This document shows positions 44,455-53,536 of a stretch of 64,000 bases of DNA, in pieces. The stretch covers positions 124,001 to 188,000 of the forward strand of contig NZ_JAJNMU010000011.1 of the NCBI RefSeq assembly GCF_022458865.1. The letters are read 5' to 3'. The notes beneath the pieces are model-generated. The model ran no database searches. It saw only the letters and a program-made list of their open reading frames with translations, and was not told the origin of the DNA. The position numbers and the translations under genes are program-made. The stretch's first letter is position 1; the number at the start of each line of letters is the position of its first letter. The stretch comes from Paenibacillus periandrae (GTDB taxonomy: Bacteria > Bacillota > Bacilli > Paenibacillales > NBRC-103111).

Positions 44455-45441
44455 ATGAGCTTACGACCGGTTGGCATCATTGGGTCTGGTAAATATGTGC
44501 CTGATCGTGTTTTGACGAATCAAGAATTAGAACATATGGTCGAGACCAATGATGAATGGATCGTATCCAGGACGGGTATTCGTGAACGAAGAATCGTGAG
44601 TCCCGAACAGGCTTCTTCCGATTTGGCTTACGAAGCGTCTCTCAGGGCGCTGGAAATGGCAGGAATTAGTGCCGAACAGCTGGATTTAATTGTAGTGGCA
44701 ACGATAACGCCAGATATGGCATTTCCATCGACAGCCTGTATTTTACAAAATAAGCTCAGTGCGAAGAAAGCTGCAGCCTATGATCTGTCGGCGGCATGCT
44801 CAGGCTTTATATATGGATTAGCGAATGCTTCTAATTTTATTGCTACAGGCATGTATCAATATGCCTTGGTTGTGGGTGCAGAATGTTTATCTAAAATTAC
44901 GGACTACACTGACCGTAATACATGCATATTGTTTGGAGATGGAGCAGGAGCTGTAGTCATCGGTGTGGTACCGGAAGGGCGAGGCTTCAAATCCTTTGAG
45001 CTGGGTGCTGATGGATCCGGTGGAGAATTGTTGAAGGTAGCCGGTGGTGGTTCACGTTGTCCTTCTTCCGCACAAAGTATTGAGGCTAAGCAGCATTTTA
45101 TATATATGGCAGGAAGTGAAGTTTTTAAATTCGCTGTGCGTATTATGGGTAACGCTGCCGAGGAAGCCTTACGCAAGGCCGACATGCAGAAAAGTGATAT
45201 TGATTTGCTCGTACCCCACCAAGCGAATATTCGGATTGTTCAGTCAGCGTTGAATCGACTTGAGCTTAGTGAGGATAAATGTATGATCAATCTTCACAAG
45301 TATGGCAACGTATCTGCTGCTTCTATTCCAATCGCATTAGCTGAAGCTGTTGAACAAGGAAGATTAAATGAAGGCGATTGCCTGGTTATGGTCGGCTTCG
45401 GTGGCGGTTTGACTTGGGGGGCTTCTGTAGTCATTTGGTAA
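44455..45441 (+). CDS. fabH: Beta-ketoacyl-ACP synthase III
   Basis: Condenses acyl-CoA with malonyl-ACP to begin fatty-acid synthesis, 328 aa thiolase fold. The catalytic triad is C115 (SAACSGF), H255 (VPHQANIR) and N285 (KYGNVSAAS). It lies 22 bases after plsX. B. subtilis places its fabH genes elsewhere; fabH between plsX and fabD is common in Paenibacillaceae. Confidence 0.96.
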   Translation: MSLRPVGIIGSGKYVPDRVLTNQELEHMVETNDEWIVSRTGIRERRIVSPEQASSDLAYEASLRALEMAGISAEQLDLIVVATITPDMAFPSTACILQNKLSAKKAAAYDLSAACSGFIYGLANASNFIATGMYQYALVVGAECLSKITDYTDRNTCILFGDGAGAVVIGVVPEGRGFKSFELGADGSGGELLKVAGGGSRCPSSAQSIEAKQHFIYMAGSEVFKFAVRIMGNAAEEALRKADMQKSDIDLLVPHQANIRIVQSALNRLELSEDKCMINLHKYGNVSAASIPIALAEAVEQGRLNEGDCLVMVGFGGGLTWGASVVIW

Positions 45442-45459
45442 GCTCCGTTCCGTAATTCT

Positions 45460-45512
45460 GTTTTCTATGAAAACTCAGTGAATGCTTAAAAAGTCAGTTT
45501 TCTACGAAAACT
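45460..45512 (+). repeat. Hairpin pair in the fabH-fabD spacer (copy 1)
   Basis: Two related inverted repeats, GTTTTC-TAT-GAAAAC (45460-45474) and a perfect AGTTTTC-TAC-GAAAACT (45496-45512), start about 37 bases apart. The second ends four bases before AGGAG of fabD. A similar pair lies before fabG. Confidence 0.7.
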
Positions 45513-45528
45513 TTAAGGAGAATCTAAC

Positions 45529-46452
45529 ATGGGTAAAATCGCATTTGTTTTCCCGGGACAGGGTGCCCAGGCTGTTGGAATGGGCAAGGATATTTTTGAA
45601 ACAGATGAGGCTGCTGCACGCATATTTAAAAGTGCGGACTCAGCTTTAGGGTATTCCTTGTCTTCGATCATTTTTGAAGGACCCGAAGCCGAATTGAAAT
45701 TAACCTATAACACACAACCCGCACTGCTGACCACGAGTATTGCCTATCTGGAGGTTCTCAAGGCCAAGGGCTTACAGCCGGATTTTGTAGCCGGTCACAG
45801 TCTGGGTGAATATTCAGCACTTGTTGCTGCAGGAGTACTTAGCTTTGAGGATGCTGTGCGTACGGTTCGTGCGCGTGGTGAATTTATGGAAGCAGCTGTA
45901 CCCAGCGGGCAAGGAGCAATGGCGGCAGTGCTTGGAGCGGAACGTGAGGCACTACAGCAATTGTGTCAAATCATCTCCAATGAGATTGGCGTTGTAGAAC
46001 TGGCAAACCTGAATTGTCCTGGACAAATCGTGGTGTCAGGCAGTGTAACAGGGGTACAGGCCCTAGTGGAACGAGGTAAAGAAATCGGCGCCAAACGTGT
46101 CATTCCTTTGGAGGTCAGTGGGCCTTTTCATTCCTCACTGATGAAGCCGGCGTCTGAGCGGCTGTCAGCTGTATTGTCAGCTGTTTCCATGAACAATGCC
46201 AGCGTACCAGTCGTGGCCAATGTAACCGCGCTACCGGTTACGGAGCCAAGTGAGATCCGTGCCTTGTTGGTTGATCAGGTTCATTCCTCCGTACTTTGGG
46301 AAGACTCGGTGGTATGGCTGATTGAACAAGGAGTCGATACCTTTGTAGAAATCGGCTCTGGCACTGTGTTGGCCGGCTTGATTAAGAAAATCGACCGCTC
46401 TGTAAAAGTTATCGGGATCAACAGCAAGGAAACGATAGAACTGCTTCCATAG
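45529..46452 (+). CDS. fabD: Malonyl-CoA:ACP transacylase
   Basis: Loads malonate onto ACP, 307 aa. The active-site serine is S91 in GHSLGEYSA, with the catalytic histidine near 199 in GPFHSS and the oxyanion motif FPGQGAQ at residues 8-14. AAGGAG precedes the ATG. The spacers on both sides carry hairpin pairs. Confidence 0.96.
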   Translation: MGKIAFVFPGQGAQAVGMGKDIFETDEAAARIFKSADSALGYSLSSIIFEGPEAELKLTYNTQPALLTTSIAYLEVLKAKGLQPDFVAGHSLGEYSALVAAGVLSFEDAVRTVRARGEFMEAAVPSGQGAMAAVLGAEREALQQLCQIISNEIGVVELANLNCPGQIVVSGSVTGVQALVERGKEIGAKRVIPLEVSGPFHSSLMKPASERLSAVLSAVSMNNASVPVVANVTALPVTEPSEIRALLVDQVHSSVLWEDSVVWLIEQGVDTFVEIGSGTVLAGLIKKIDRSVKVIGINSKETIELLP

Positions 46453-46473
46453 TGCACGACTGGACAAAAATCC

Positions 46474-46534
46474 AACTTTCTACAGAAGCTTAGAAATACT
46501 GAATATCAAGTAAGTTTTCCTACAGAGAACTTTT
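46474..46534 (+). repeat. Hairpin pair in the fabD-fabG spacer (copy 2)
   Basis: A degenerate repeat (46474-46491) and an AAGTTTTC/GAGAACTT hairpin (46512-46532), again about 37 bases apart and ending just before AGGAG. Arrangement and sequence parallel the fabH-fabD spacer. Confidence 0.65.
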
Positions 46535-46552
46535 AGGAGAGGAATTACCATC

Positions 46553-47293
46553 ATGCTAACAGGTAAAACGGCACTCGTAACCGGAGCTTCACGCGGTATT
46601 GGCCGGGCGATTGCCTTGTCACTGGCTGAGGCTGGAGCTGACGTTGCAGTTAATTATGCTGGAAGTGAGGCGTCTGCAGCTGAGGTTGTCAGCTTGATTG
46701 AAGCTATGGGTCGCAAAGCTTTTAAGGTTAAGGCCGATGTAAGCTCAGCCCAAGAGGTAGATGACATGTTCAAGCAGGTACTGGGAACGTTTGGTCAGCT
46801 TGACATTCTGGTTAATAATGCAGGAATCACCAGAGATAACTTGATTATGCGTATGAAAGAAGATGAGTTCGATCAGGTGATTGCAATCAACTTAAAGGGC
46901 GTGTTCAACTGTATCAAAGCAGCCACACGTCCGATGATGAAGCAGCGTTCAGGTCGTATCATCAACATTTCATCCGTGGTTGGTGTGCTTGGCAATCCAG
47001 GTCAGATCAATTATGTCGCCGCCAAGGCAGGTGTAATTGGCATGACCAAGGCCAGCGCGAAGGAGCTGTCATCCCGTGGTATTACCGTTAACGCGGTAGC
47101 ACCAGGTTTTATTGAGACGGATATGACCGATAAGCTCTCAGAGGATACGGTTGCAGGACTGCTGCAGCAAATCCCTTTGGCTCGTCTTGGGAAACCGGAC
47201 GATATAGCCAAAGCCGTTCGTTTTCTGGCTTCTGACGATGCAGCCTATATGACAGGCCAGACCATTCATATTGATGGCGGCATGTATATGTAG
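46553..47293 (+). CDS. fabG: 3-oxoacyl-ACP reductase
   Basis: NADPH-dependent short-chain dehydrogenase, 246 aa. It has the cofactor loop TGASRGIG (residues 10-17), NNAG, and the catalytic S140/S141 with Y154 and K158 (YVAAK). The ATG follows AGGAGAGG. It completes the fabH-fabD-fabG run. Confidence 0.95.
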   Translation: MLTGKTALVTGASRGIGRAIALSLAEAGADVAVNYAGSEASAAEVVSLIEAMGRKAFKVKADVSSAQEVDDMFKQVLGTFGQLDILVNNAGITRDNLIMRMKEDEFDQVIAINLKGVFNCIKAATRPMMKQRSGRIINISSVVGVLGNPGQINYVAAKAGVIGMTKASAKELSSRGITVNAVAPGFIETDMTDKLSEDTVAGLLQQIPLARLGKPDDIAKAVRFLASDDAAYMTGQTIHIDGGMYM

Positions 47294-47389
47294 GCTTGGC
47301 AGAATAGCTCAGAAACGGTTAACAAACAAGGATTTGGTTTTTTTAAGGTGGAGCTTGCGCTAGCTATGGCAATTTGTCCATAAGTCCAG

Positions 47390-47395
47390 TATAAT
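47390..47395 (+). promoter_or_regulatory. Possible -10 element before acpP
   Basis: A consensus TATAAT lies in the 123-base gap between fabG and acpP, with only a poor -35 (TGGCAA, 17 bases upstream). It may give acpP extra transcription. Confidence 0.35.
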
Positions 47396-47416
47396 ACCAT
47401 GGAGGAGGTGAACCGG

Positions 47417-47650
47417 ATGTCCGATGTTTTGGAACGCGTAAAACGTATCGTCATCGATCGTCTTGGTGTTGAAGAGGCCGAAGTTACCCTCGAAGCATCT
47501 TTTAAAGATGATTTAGGCGCTGATTCTTTAGATGTCGTAGAATTAGTAATGGAGCTTGAAGATGAATTCGATTTGGAGATTTCTGACGAAGATGCAGAAA
47601 CAATTACTACGGTAGGTCAAGTAGTTGAGTACATAAAATCTCATACTTAA
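47417..47650 (+). CDS. acpP: Acyl carrier protein
   Basis: A 77-aa acidic helical carrier. The phosphopantetheine attachment serine is S37 in GADSLDVVEL. GGAGGAGGTG precedes the ATG at 47417; an upstream in-frame ATG at 47399 lies before that site and is rejected. It serves all Fab enzymes here and PlsX. Confidence 0.96.
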   Translation: MSDVLERVKRIVIDRLGVEEAEVTLEASFKDDLGADSLDVVELVMELEDEFDLEISDEDAETITTVGQVVEYIKSHT

Positions 47651-47657
47651 TTGACTG

Positions 47658-47688
47658 TAAGTCCCGTTTAATTATTTGGCGGGACTTA
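47658..47688 (+). terminator. Probable terminator after acpP
   Basis: A 9-bp stem (47658-47666 with 47680-47688) with a 13-nt loop. The tail ATCTCCTTTC is only partly T-rich. Confidence 0.45.
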
Positions 47689-47789
47689 TCTCCTTTCAAG
47701 CCGCTCACTGAAACGGCTGATGTATACATGACCAGAATATGACTTATCATACATAACGATATTGTTATTTCAGATAGAGGTGGGTTACA

Positions 47790-49028
47790 ATGAATCAAAG
47801 AGTTGTTATAACGGGTATGGGTGTCATGACATCCCTTGGACAAGATCTGGAAACTTTTTGGGGAAATTTACTCGAAGGCAAATCAGGTGTTGGTCAGATT
47901 GAATTGTTTGATGTATCCGAGTATCCAACACATATCGCTGCCGAAATCAAAAATTTCAACTACGAGCCGTTTTTTGACAAAAAAGAAGCACGCCGTATGG
48001 ACCGATTTGTACAGTTCGCAGTGGTTGCGAGTTTATTGGCTTTGCGGGATGCGAAGCTTAACGTCAAGGAAGATACAGATCCGGAGCGTGTTGGTGTATA
48101 TGTCGGGTCAGGCATTGGCGGCTTATCAACCTGGGAAGAGCAGTTCAAGATTTTGCTGGAAAAAGGCCCCAAGCGTGTAAGTCCGTTCTTTATTCCGATG
48201 ATGATTGCGAATATGGCTTCTGGCCAAATTTCAATGATGACCGGAGCCAAAGGACCTAACAGCACAGCGGTAACTGCTTGTGCAACAGGAACGCATTCCA
48301 TAGGTGATTCCTTTAAAATGATTCAACGCGGGGACGCGGATGTTATGATTTGCGGCGGTGCCGAGGCGACGATTACTCCTACAGGAGTCGCAGGCTTTAG
48401 CGCGCTGCGCGCCATGTCAACCCGCAACGATGATCCAACCCATGCTAGCCGACCGTTTGATATAGATCGCGATGGATTTGTTATGGGTGAGGGTTCTGGC
48501 ATTCTTATTCTGGAATCTCTGGAGCATGCGACCAAACGTGGTGCTCAAATCTATGCTGAAGTGCTAGGTTATGGAATGAGCGGTGACGCTCATCATATGA
48601 CTGATCCTGATCCTGATGGCGCTGCTCGATGTATGGTGAAAGCGATTAAGGATGCTGGGATTACGCCGGAGCAGATCGATTACATCAATGCACACGGTAC
48701 GTCTACTCCAGTTGGTGATCGTTCCGAAACAACAGCTATTAAGAAGGCTTTTGGCGATCACGCTTACAAGCTGGCTGTTAGTTCAACCAAATCAATGACG
48801 GGCCACTTGCTGGGTGCAGCAGGCGGTGTCGAGGCTTTAATCTGTGGACTTGCCTTGAAGAACGGGATGATTCCGCCAACGGCTAATTTGGACAACCAGG
48901 ATCCATTATGTGATTTGGATTATGTGCCGAATACACCAAGAAAAGCGGACCTCAACATTGTAATGTCCAATTCATTTGGCTTTGGTGGACATAATGCCAC
49001 GATTATTTTGAAGAAGTTTGAACAATAA
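47790..49028 (+). CDS. fabF: Beta-ketoacyl-ACP synthase II
   Basis: Elongating condensing enzyme, 412 aa. The catalytic residues are C164 (TACATGTH), H302 (NAHGTSTPVGD) and H339 (SMTGHLLGA). AGAGGTGGG precedes the ATG. It closes the local fatty-acid cluster and leads into rnc. Confidence 0.96.
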   Translation: MNQRVVITGMGVMTSLGQDLETFWGNLLEGKSGVGQIELFDVSEYPTHIAAEIKNFNYEPFFDKKEARRMDRFVQFAVVASLLALRDAKLNVKEDTDPERVGVYVGSGIGGLSTWEEQFKILLEKGPKRVSPFFIPMMIANMASGQISMMTGAKGPNSTAVTACATGTHSIGDSFKMIQRGDADVMICGGAEATITPTGVAGFSALRAMSTRNDDPTHASRPFDIDRDGFVMGEGSGILILESLEHATKRGAQIYAEVLGYGMSGDAHHMTDPDPDGAARCMVKAIKDAGITPEQIDYINAHGTSTPVGDRSETTAIKKAFGDHAYKLAVSSTKSMTGHLLGAAGGVEALICGLALKNGMIPPTANLDNQDPLCDLDYVPNTPRKADLNIVMSNSFGFGGHNATIILKKFEQ

Positions 49029-49097
49029 ATATATTCATGATGTTGGATAATCATGAAAATGAACCATAAACGGATGTTCGAAGTAGGTGGTGAGGAT

Positions 49098-49814
49098 ATG
49101 CATCGAAACCTGAAACAGCTGCAAACCGCGTTGGACATATCGTTTCGCAAACCAGAGCTGTTAAGGCAGGCGTTTACACACTCTTCCTATGTGAACGAGC
49201 ACCGTATAGGTAATCATAAGGATAACGAGCGGTTGGAATTTTTGGGCGATGCTGTGCTTGAATTAACCGTCTCTGAGTATTTATTCGAAATGTATCCACA
49301 GCGGCCTGAGGGAGAACTGACGAAGCTAAGAGCATCAATTGTTTGTGAGCCTTCATTGGTAAGCTTTGCCGAACAGCTGGATTTTGGATCCTATGTACTT
49401 TTGGGCAAAGGTGAGGAATTGACAGGTGGCAGAACAAGGCCTGCTTTACTGGCAGACGTGTTTGAATCGTTTGTTGGTGCTCTTTATCTGGATCAAGGTC
49501 TTGAGGTTGTCAATACGTTTTTACGCAAGCATCTTTTTCCGAATATTCCGAATCAGGGCAAGCTGCTGACCGTAGATTTCAAAACCAATTTACAAGAGTA
49601 CACACAACAGCACAGCTTGGGCACGTTGGAATACAAAATTATCGATGAGCGCGGACCTGCGCACGAGCGGGAATTTGTGGCCCAGGTTCAAATCAACGAC
49701 AGGCTTTTGGGGCAAGGTGCCGGTCGGTCCAAGAAGGAAGCTGAACAGCAGGCCGCAGCCCAGGCTTTGGAAGCGTTGAAAGTTGATTTTGGTAACACAA
49801 CCAGAGGTTTTTGA
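49098..49814 (+). CDS. rnc: Ribonuclease III
   Basis: Double-strand-specific endoribonuclease for rRNA and mRNA processing, 238 aa. The signature NERLEFLGDAVLEL holds the metal-binding residues, with DVFESFVGALYLD the second acidic site. A dsRNA-binding domain (about 160-232) ends in GAGRSKKEAEQQAA. The ATG at 49098 follows AGGTGGTGAGG; ATG 49053 lacks a site. acpP-fabF-rnc-smc order is conserved. Confidence 0.95.
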   Translation: MHRNLKQLQTALDISFRKPELLRQAFTHSSYVNEHRIGNHKDNERLEFLGDAVLELTVSEYLFEMYPQRPEGELTKLRASIVCEPSLVSFAEQLDFGSYVLLGKGEELTGGRTRPALLADVFESFVGALYLDQGLEVVNTFLRKHLFPNIPNQGKLLTVDFKTNLQEYTQQHSLGTLEYKIIDERGPAHEREFVAQVQINDRLLGQGAGRSKKEAEQQAAAQALEALKVDFGNTTRGF

Positions 49815-49816
49815 CG

Positions 49817-49858
49817 AATGCATCGGGCAGCTGAGAGGCTGCTGCCGATGCATTTTTC
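49817..49858 (+). terminator. Intrinsic terminator between rnc and smc
   Basis: A 14-bp stem with one bulged G (49817-49831 with 49841-49854), a 9-nt loop and a TTTT tail. Confidence 0.85.
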
Positions 49859-49931
49859 TATGGGGTGCCAAGGGTTCTTCTACGATTCTATGAATAGGAA
49901 TTGTATGGTACAATAACGTAGAGGTGAGACG

Positions 49932-52900
49932 ATGTTTTTAAAACGTATTGAACTGACCGGATTTAAATCGTTTGCCGACAGGACAGAGCTTGAATTTGTC
50001 CAGGGAATTACAGCGGTAGTAGGGCCGAACGGCAGCGGCAAAAGCAATATATCCGACGGGATTCGTTGGGTACTGGGAGAACAGAGCGCCAAAAGCTTAC
50101 GCGGCGGCAAAATGGAAGATATTATTTTCGCCGGGAGCGATAACCGCAAAGCAGTTAACTTTGGTGAGGTTTCCTTAACACTTGATAATACAAGTCAATC
50201 GCTTTCGCTTGATTTTAATGAGGTCACGGTGACCCGTCGGGTGCACCGCAACGGCGACAGTGAGTACTTAATAAATAAACAGCCTTGTCGGCTTAAAGAT
50301 ATCACCGAGCTGTTCATGGATACAGGGATTGGAAAAGAAGCGTATTCGATCATTGGACAGGGACGTATTGAAGAAATTTTAAGCACCAAGTCTGAAGACC
50401 GACGCGGGATTTTTGAAGAAGCATCGGGTATTGTCAAATACAAATCGCGCAAACGGGAAACAGAAAAAAAACTGCAGGAAACTGAGCAAAATTTGCTGCG
50501 TATTCACGACTTGGTATCGGAGCTTGAGGATCAGATTGAACCACTTCGCAAGCAATCAGAGAAGGCGATCCGTTATAAGGAGCTAAGGGAACAGCTGAAA
50601 AGCAGCGAAATTTCCATGTATGTATATCAGATCGAGCAAATCTACATAGCCTGGACCGATACCAACAAGAATCTGGAGCGCTTGAAGAAGGAACAGGAAG
50701 GGTTATCCACGATTGTGAGTCAGCATGATGCTCATCTGGAAAAGCACCGCTGGGAAACGCGCCGGTTAGAAACGGATATTGAGCGTCTTCAGGAGCAGCT
50801 GCTGCAGCTGAGTGAGGATTTTGAAAAGTGTGAGGGTCAAGGCGAAGTACTGAGAGAGCGCAAGAAAAATTATGTAGGCAATCAGACACAGCTAAAACAG
50901 ACGGCCGCCCAACAAAGCCAGCGCATGGTTGAGAAGGAAGCGGAGCTGCTCCAATTCAGAGATAAGCTCACACTCATATCAAACGAGCTGATTCAATATC
51001 AGGCGAAGGTGTTGGCTGAGGAGACCCGACTGCTTGGTGTCGCTGGAGGGGTAAGCAGTGGTGACGAGGATCGATTGAAAAGCGATCTGTTAGAAACATT
51101 GAATCGGATGGCCAATGCACGCAATGAAATCCGCTATACCGAGCAGCAGACCGAAGGGTTGACACGAAGACTGGACAGGCTTGGTGACGAGCATCGTAAG
51201 TGGAAGGAACAAGCCGATACGATTACAGCACGTAAGCAGGAGCTGGAGAAACGCCTCGCGGTTACTTTAAAGAAAGTCGACGATATGCGTAATCAATATC
51301 TCGATCTGAGTCAGAGCTTGAAAACGAAGCAGCAGCTCTCGGAGGAAGCCAATAACGCCGTTCGCAAATGGGAGCAGAAGCTGGATGCTTTAGTCTCCAG
51401 ACGCGATACGATGCGTGAGATGGCAAACGATTATGACGGTTTTATACATGGGGTCAAGGAAGTATTAAAAGCGAAGGATCGCAATGAGCTTCGTGGTATT
51501 CGCGGAGCAGTTGCCGAACTGATGAAGGTGCCTGCGCATGTAGAGACAGCATTGGAAACAGCGCTTGGCGGCGCGTTGCAGCATATAGTGGTCGATAGTG
51601 AAGGTAACGCGCGTGAAGCGATTGCTTTTCTAAAGCGGCGACAGCTTGGACGCGCTACATTTTTACCTTTAGATGTTATTCGGGGACGATCTCTTCAGGA
51701 ATCCGAAAAAAGATCGATCGAATCGATGGAAGGCTTTGTTGGGATTGGTATAGATTTAGTTCAATATGATGAACAATATCGTCAAATTGTCGGCAGTTTA
51801 CTTGGCAATGTGATCATTTCCAGTCAATTGGACATGGCCAACCGGATTGCCGCGAAGATCCAGTACCGTTACCGTGTGGTCACCCTGGAAGGGGATATCG
51901 TCAACCCAGGTGGCTCGATGACAGGCGGGAGCCAGCAGAAGCGAACCTCAAGCCTCCTCGGCCGTCAGCGGCAGATTGAAGAGATGGACGAGGAAATTCA
52001 GGAGTCTGGCAAGCAGCTCCAACAGGTGCGCAGCAGGGGAGAGCTGGTGCGTAAGGAAATTGTATCAGAGTCACAAGCCTTGGAGCAATTGCGTCAAACA
52101 GGCGAAAATTTGCGGGTTGAAGAGCAGCAAATTCGGGCCAGCCTTCTGCCGCTTGATCAGGAATCCAGACAAGTCGCCGATCAGCTTGCGTTGTATAATC
52201 AGGATGGTACCGCAATGGATACGGAACGGCGGGAGCTGCAGGCTCGGCGGGAAGCGGCACAGCAATCGCTGGAGCAGCTTCTGGAAGAAGAAATTGTGAT
52301 TCAGCAGGCTATACGTGAGGCAGCGACGGCACGCAAAGCGGGTGAACTGGAGAAGGAAGAGCTGCAGACACAGCTTACGGATCTGAAAATCAAGGTGGCT
52401 TCACTCACCCAGGAGAAGCAATCCTTGCTGGATCAGGAAAAGCGTTTCAGGACAGAGCTTTCAGAGCTTCACACGGAGCTTGACTTGAACCGCAGTATTT
52501 TGCAGCAGATGGATCAGGATATGACAGGGCTTGAAAAGGAATCCATACTTCAAATTGAACAGCTTAATAGCCTGTCTCTGAAAAAGCAGCATTGCTCCGA
52601 GCAATTGGATCTTAAACGTGCTGAACGCGCAGAATGGCAGGGCAAGCTGGAGAAGGAAGAGTACAAGACCCGTGAGGAGCGCAATCAGCTGCGGCAAGCG
52701 CAGGAACAGCTTCATCAAACTGAGGTTCGTGTGACGCGTCTAGATGTAGAGCTTGAGAATCTGCTGAAAAAGCTTGCAGATGATTACGAGCTAAGCATAG
52801 AATTGGCTAAGGAGCGTTATCCAGTACCGGAAGACGTGCTGGGCACGCAAAACAAGGTAAGGGAGCTCAAACGTGAAATTGCTATATTGGGTGAAGTAAA

Positions 52901-53504
52901 CCTTGGAGCGATAGAAGAGTTTGTACGCGTGAACGAGCGCTATGAGTTTCTAAGTGAGCAAAAAAATGATTTGGTGGATGCCAAAACGACACTTTACCAG
53001 GTTATTCATGAAATGGACGAGGAAATGTCCAAACGATTTAGGATCACCTTTGATGCGATCCGTACCCATTTTGTGATTGTGTTTGCCAAGCTTTTTGGAG
53101 GTGGGCGCGCAGATTTGATTTTATCTGATCCCGATAATCTGCTGAGTACGGGAATTGAAATCGTCGCACAGCCGCCTGGGAAAAAATTGCAGAATCTGCA
53201 GCTATTATCCGGTGGAGAGCGCGCATTGACGGCAATTGCATTATTATTTTCTATCATTCGAGTTAAACCGGTACCGTTCTGTGTGCTGGATGAGGTAGAA
53301 GCAGCTTTGGATGAAGCGAATGTGACGCGTTTTGCTGAATATTTGCGGGAGTTCTCGCAGCAAACACAGTTTATTGTAGTTACACATCGCAAAGGAACGA
53401 TGGAAGAAGCTGATGTTCTCTATGGGGTAACTATGGAGGAAGGCGGCGTCTCCAAGCTGGTGTCCGTTCGTCTGGAAGAGGATGAAGCGATTATTGCAAG
53501 TTAG
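49932..53504 (+). CDS. smc: Chromosome partition protein SMC
   Basis: ATPase that compacts and separates chromosomes with ScpAB, 1190 aa. Walker A GPNGSGKSN is at about 33-41. Two long coiled-coil arms flank a hinge (about 515-680, with GGALQHIVVD and NPGGSMTGGS). The C-terminal head has LSGGERALTAIALL and Walker B CVLDEVEAALDE. GAGGTGAG precedes the ATG. rnc-smc-ftsY is the Bacillus order. No deletion is visible. Confidence 0.97.
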   Translation: MFLKRIELTGFKSFADRTELEFVQGITAVVGPNGSGKSNISDGIRWVLGEQSAKSLRGGKMEDIIFAGSDNRKAVNFGEVSLTLDNTSQSLSLDFNEVTVTRRVHRNGDSEYLINKQPCRLKDITELFMDTGIGKEAYSIIGQGRIEEILSTKSEDRRGIFEEASGIVKYKSRKRETEKKLQETEQNLLRIHDLVSELEDQIEPLRKQSEKAIRYKELREQLKSSEISMYVYQIEQIYIAWTDTNKNLERLKKEQEGLSTIVSQHDAHLEKHRWETRRLETDIERLQEQLLQLSEDFEKCEGQGEVLRERKKNYVGNQTQLKQTAAQQSQRMVEKEAELLQFRDKLTLISNELIQYQAKVLAEETRLLGVAGGVSSGDEDRLKSDLLETLNRMANARNEIRYTEQQTEGLTRRLDRLGDEHRKWKEQADTITARKQELEKRLAVTLKKVDDMRNQYLDLSQSLKTKQQLSEEANNAVRKWEQKLDALVSRRDTMREMANDYDGFIHGVKEVLKAKDRNELRGIRGAVAELMKVPAHVETALETALGGALQHIVVDSEGNAREAIAFLKRRQLGRATFLPLDVIRGRSLQESEKRSIESMEGFVGIGIDLVQYDEQYRQIVGSLLGNVIISSQLDMANRIAAKIQYRYRVVTLEGDIVNPGGSMTGGSQQKRTSSLLGRQRQIEEMDEEIQESGKQLQQVRSRGELVRKEIVSESQALEQLRQTGENLRVEEQQIRASLLPLDQESRQVADQLALYNQDGTAMDTERRELQARREAAQQSLEQLLEEEIVIQQAIREAATARKAGELEKEELQTQLTDLKIKVASLTQEKQSLLDQEKRFRTELSELHTELDLNRSILQQMDQDMTGLEKESILQIEQLNSLSLKKQHCSEQLDLKRAERAEWQGKLEKEEYKTREERNQLRQAQEQLHQTEVRVTRLDVELENLLKKLADDYELSIELAKERYPVPEDVLGTQNKVRELKREIAILGEVNLGAIEEFVRVNERYEFLSEQKNDLVDAKTTLYQVIHEMDEEMSKRFRITFDAIRTHFVIVFAKLFGGGRADLILSDPDNLLSTGIEIVAQPPGKKLQNLQLLSGGERALTAIALLFSIIRVKPVPFCVLDEVEAALDEANVTRFAEYLREFSQQTQFIVVTHRKGTMEEADVLYGVTMEEGGVSKLVSVRLEEDEAIIAS

Positions 53505-53536
53505 AACCCAAAGCCCAAGAGGAGGTCACAACTGGA

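Noticed and set aside
49053..49097. Earlier ATG for rnc
   Set aside because: No ribosome-binding site; the ATG at 49098 has one and gives the usual N-terminus.
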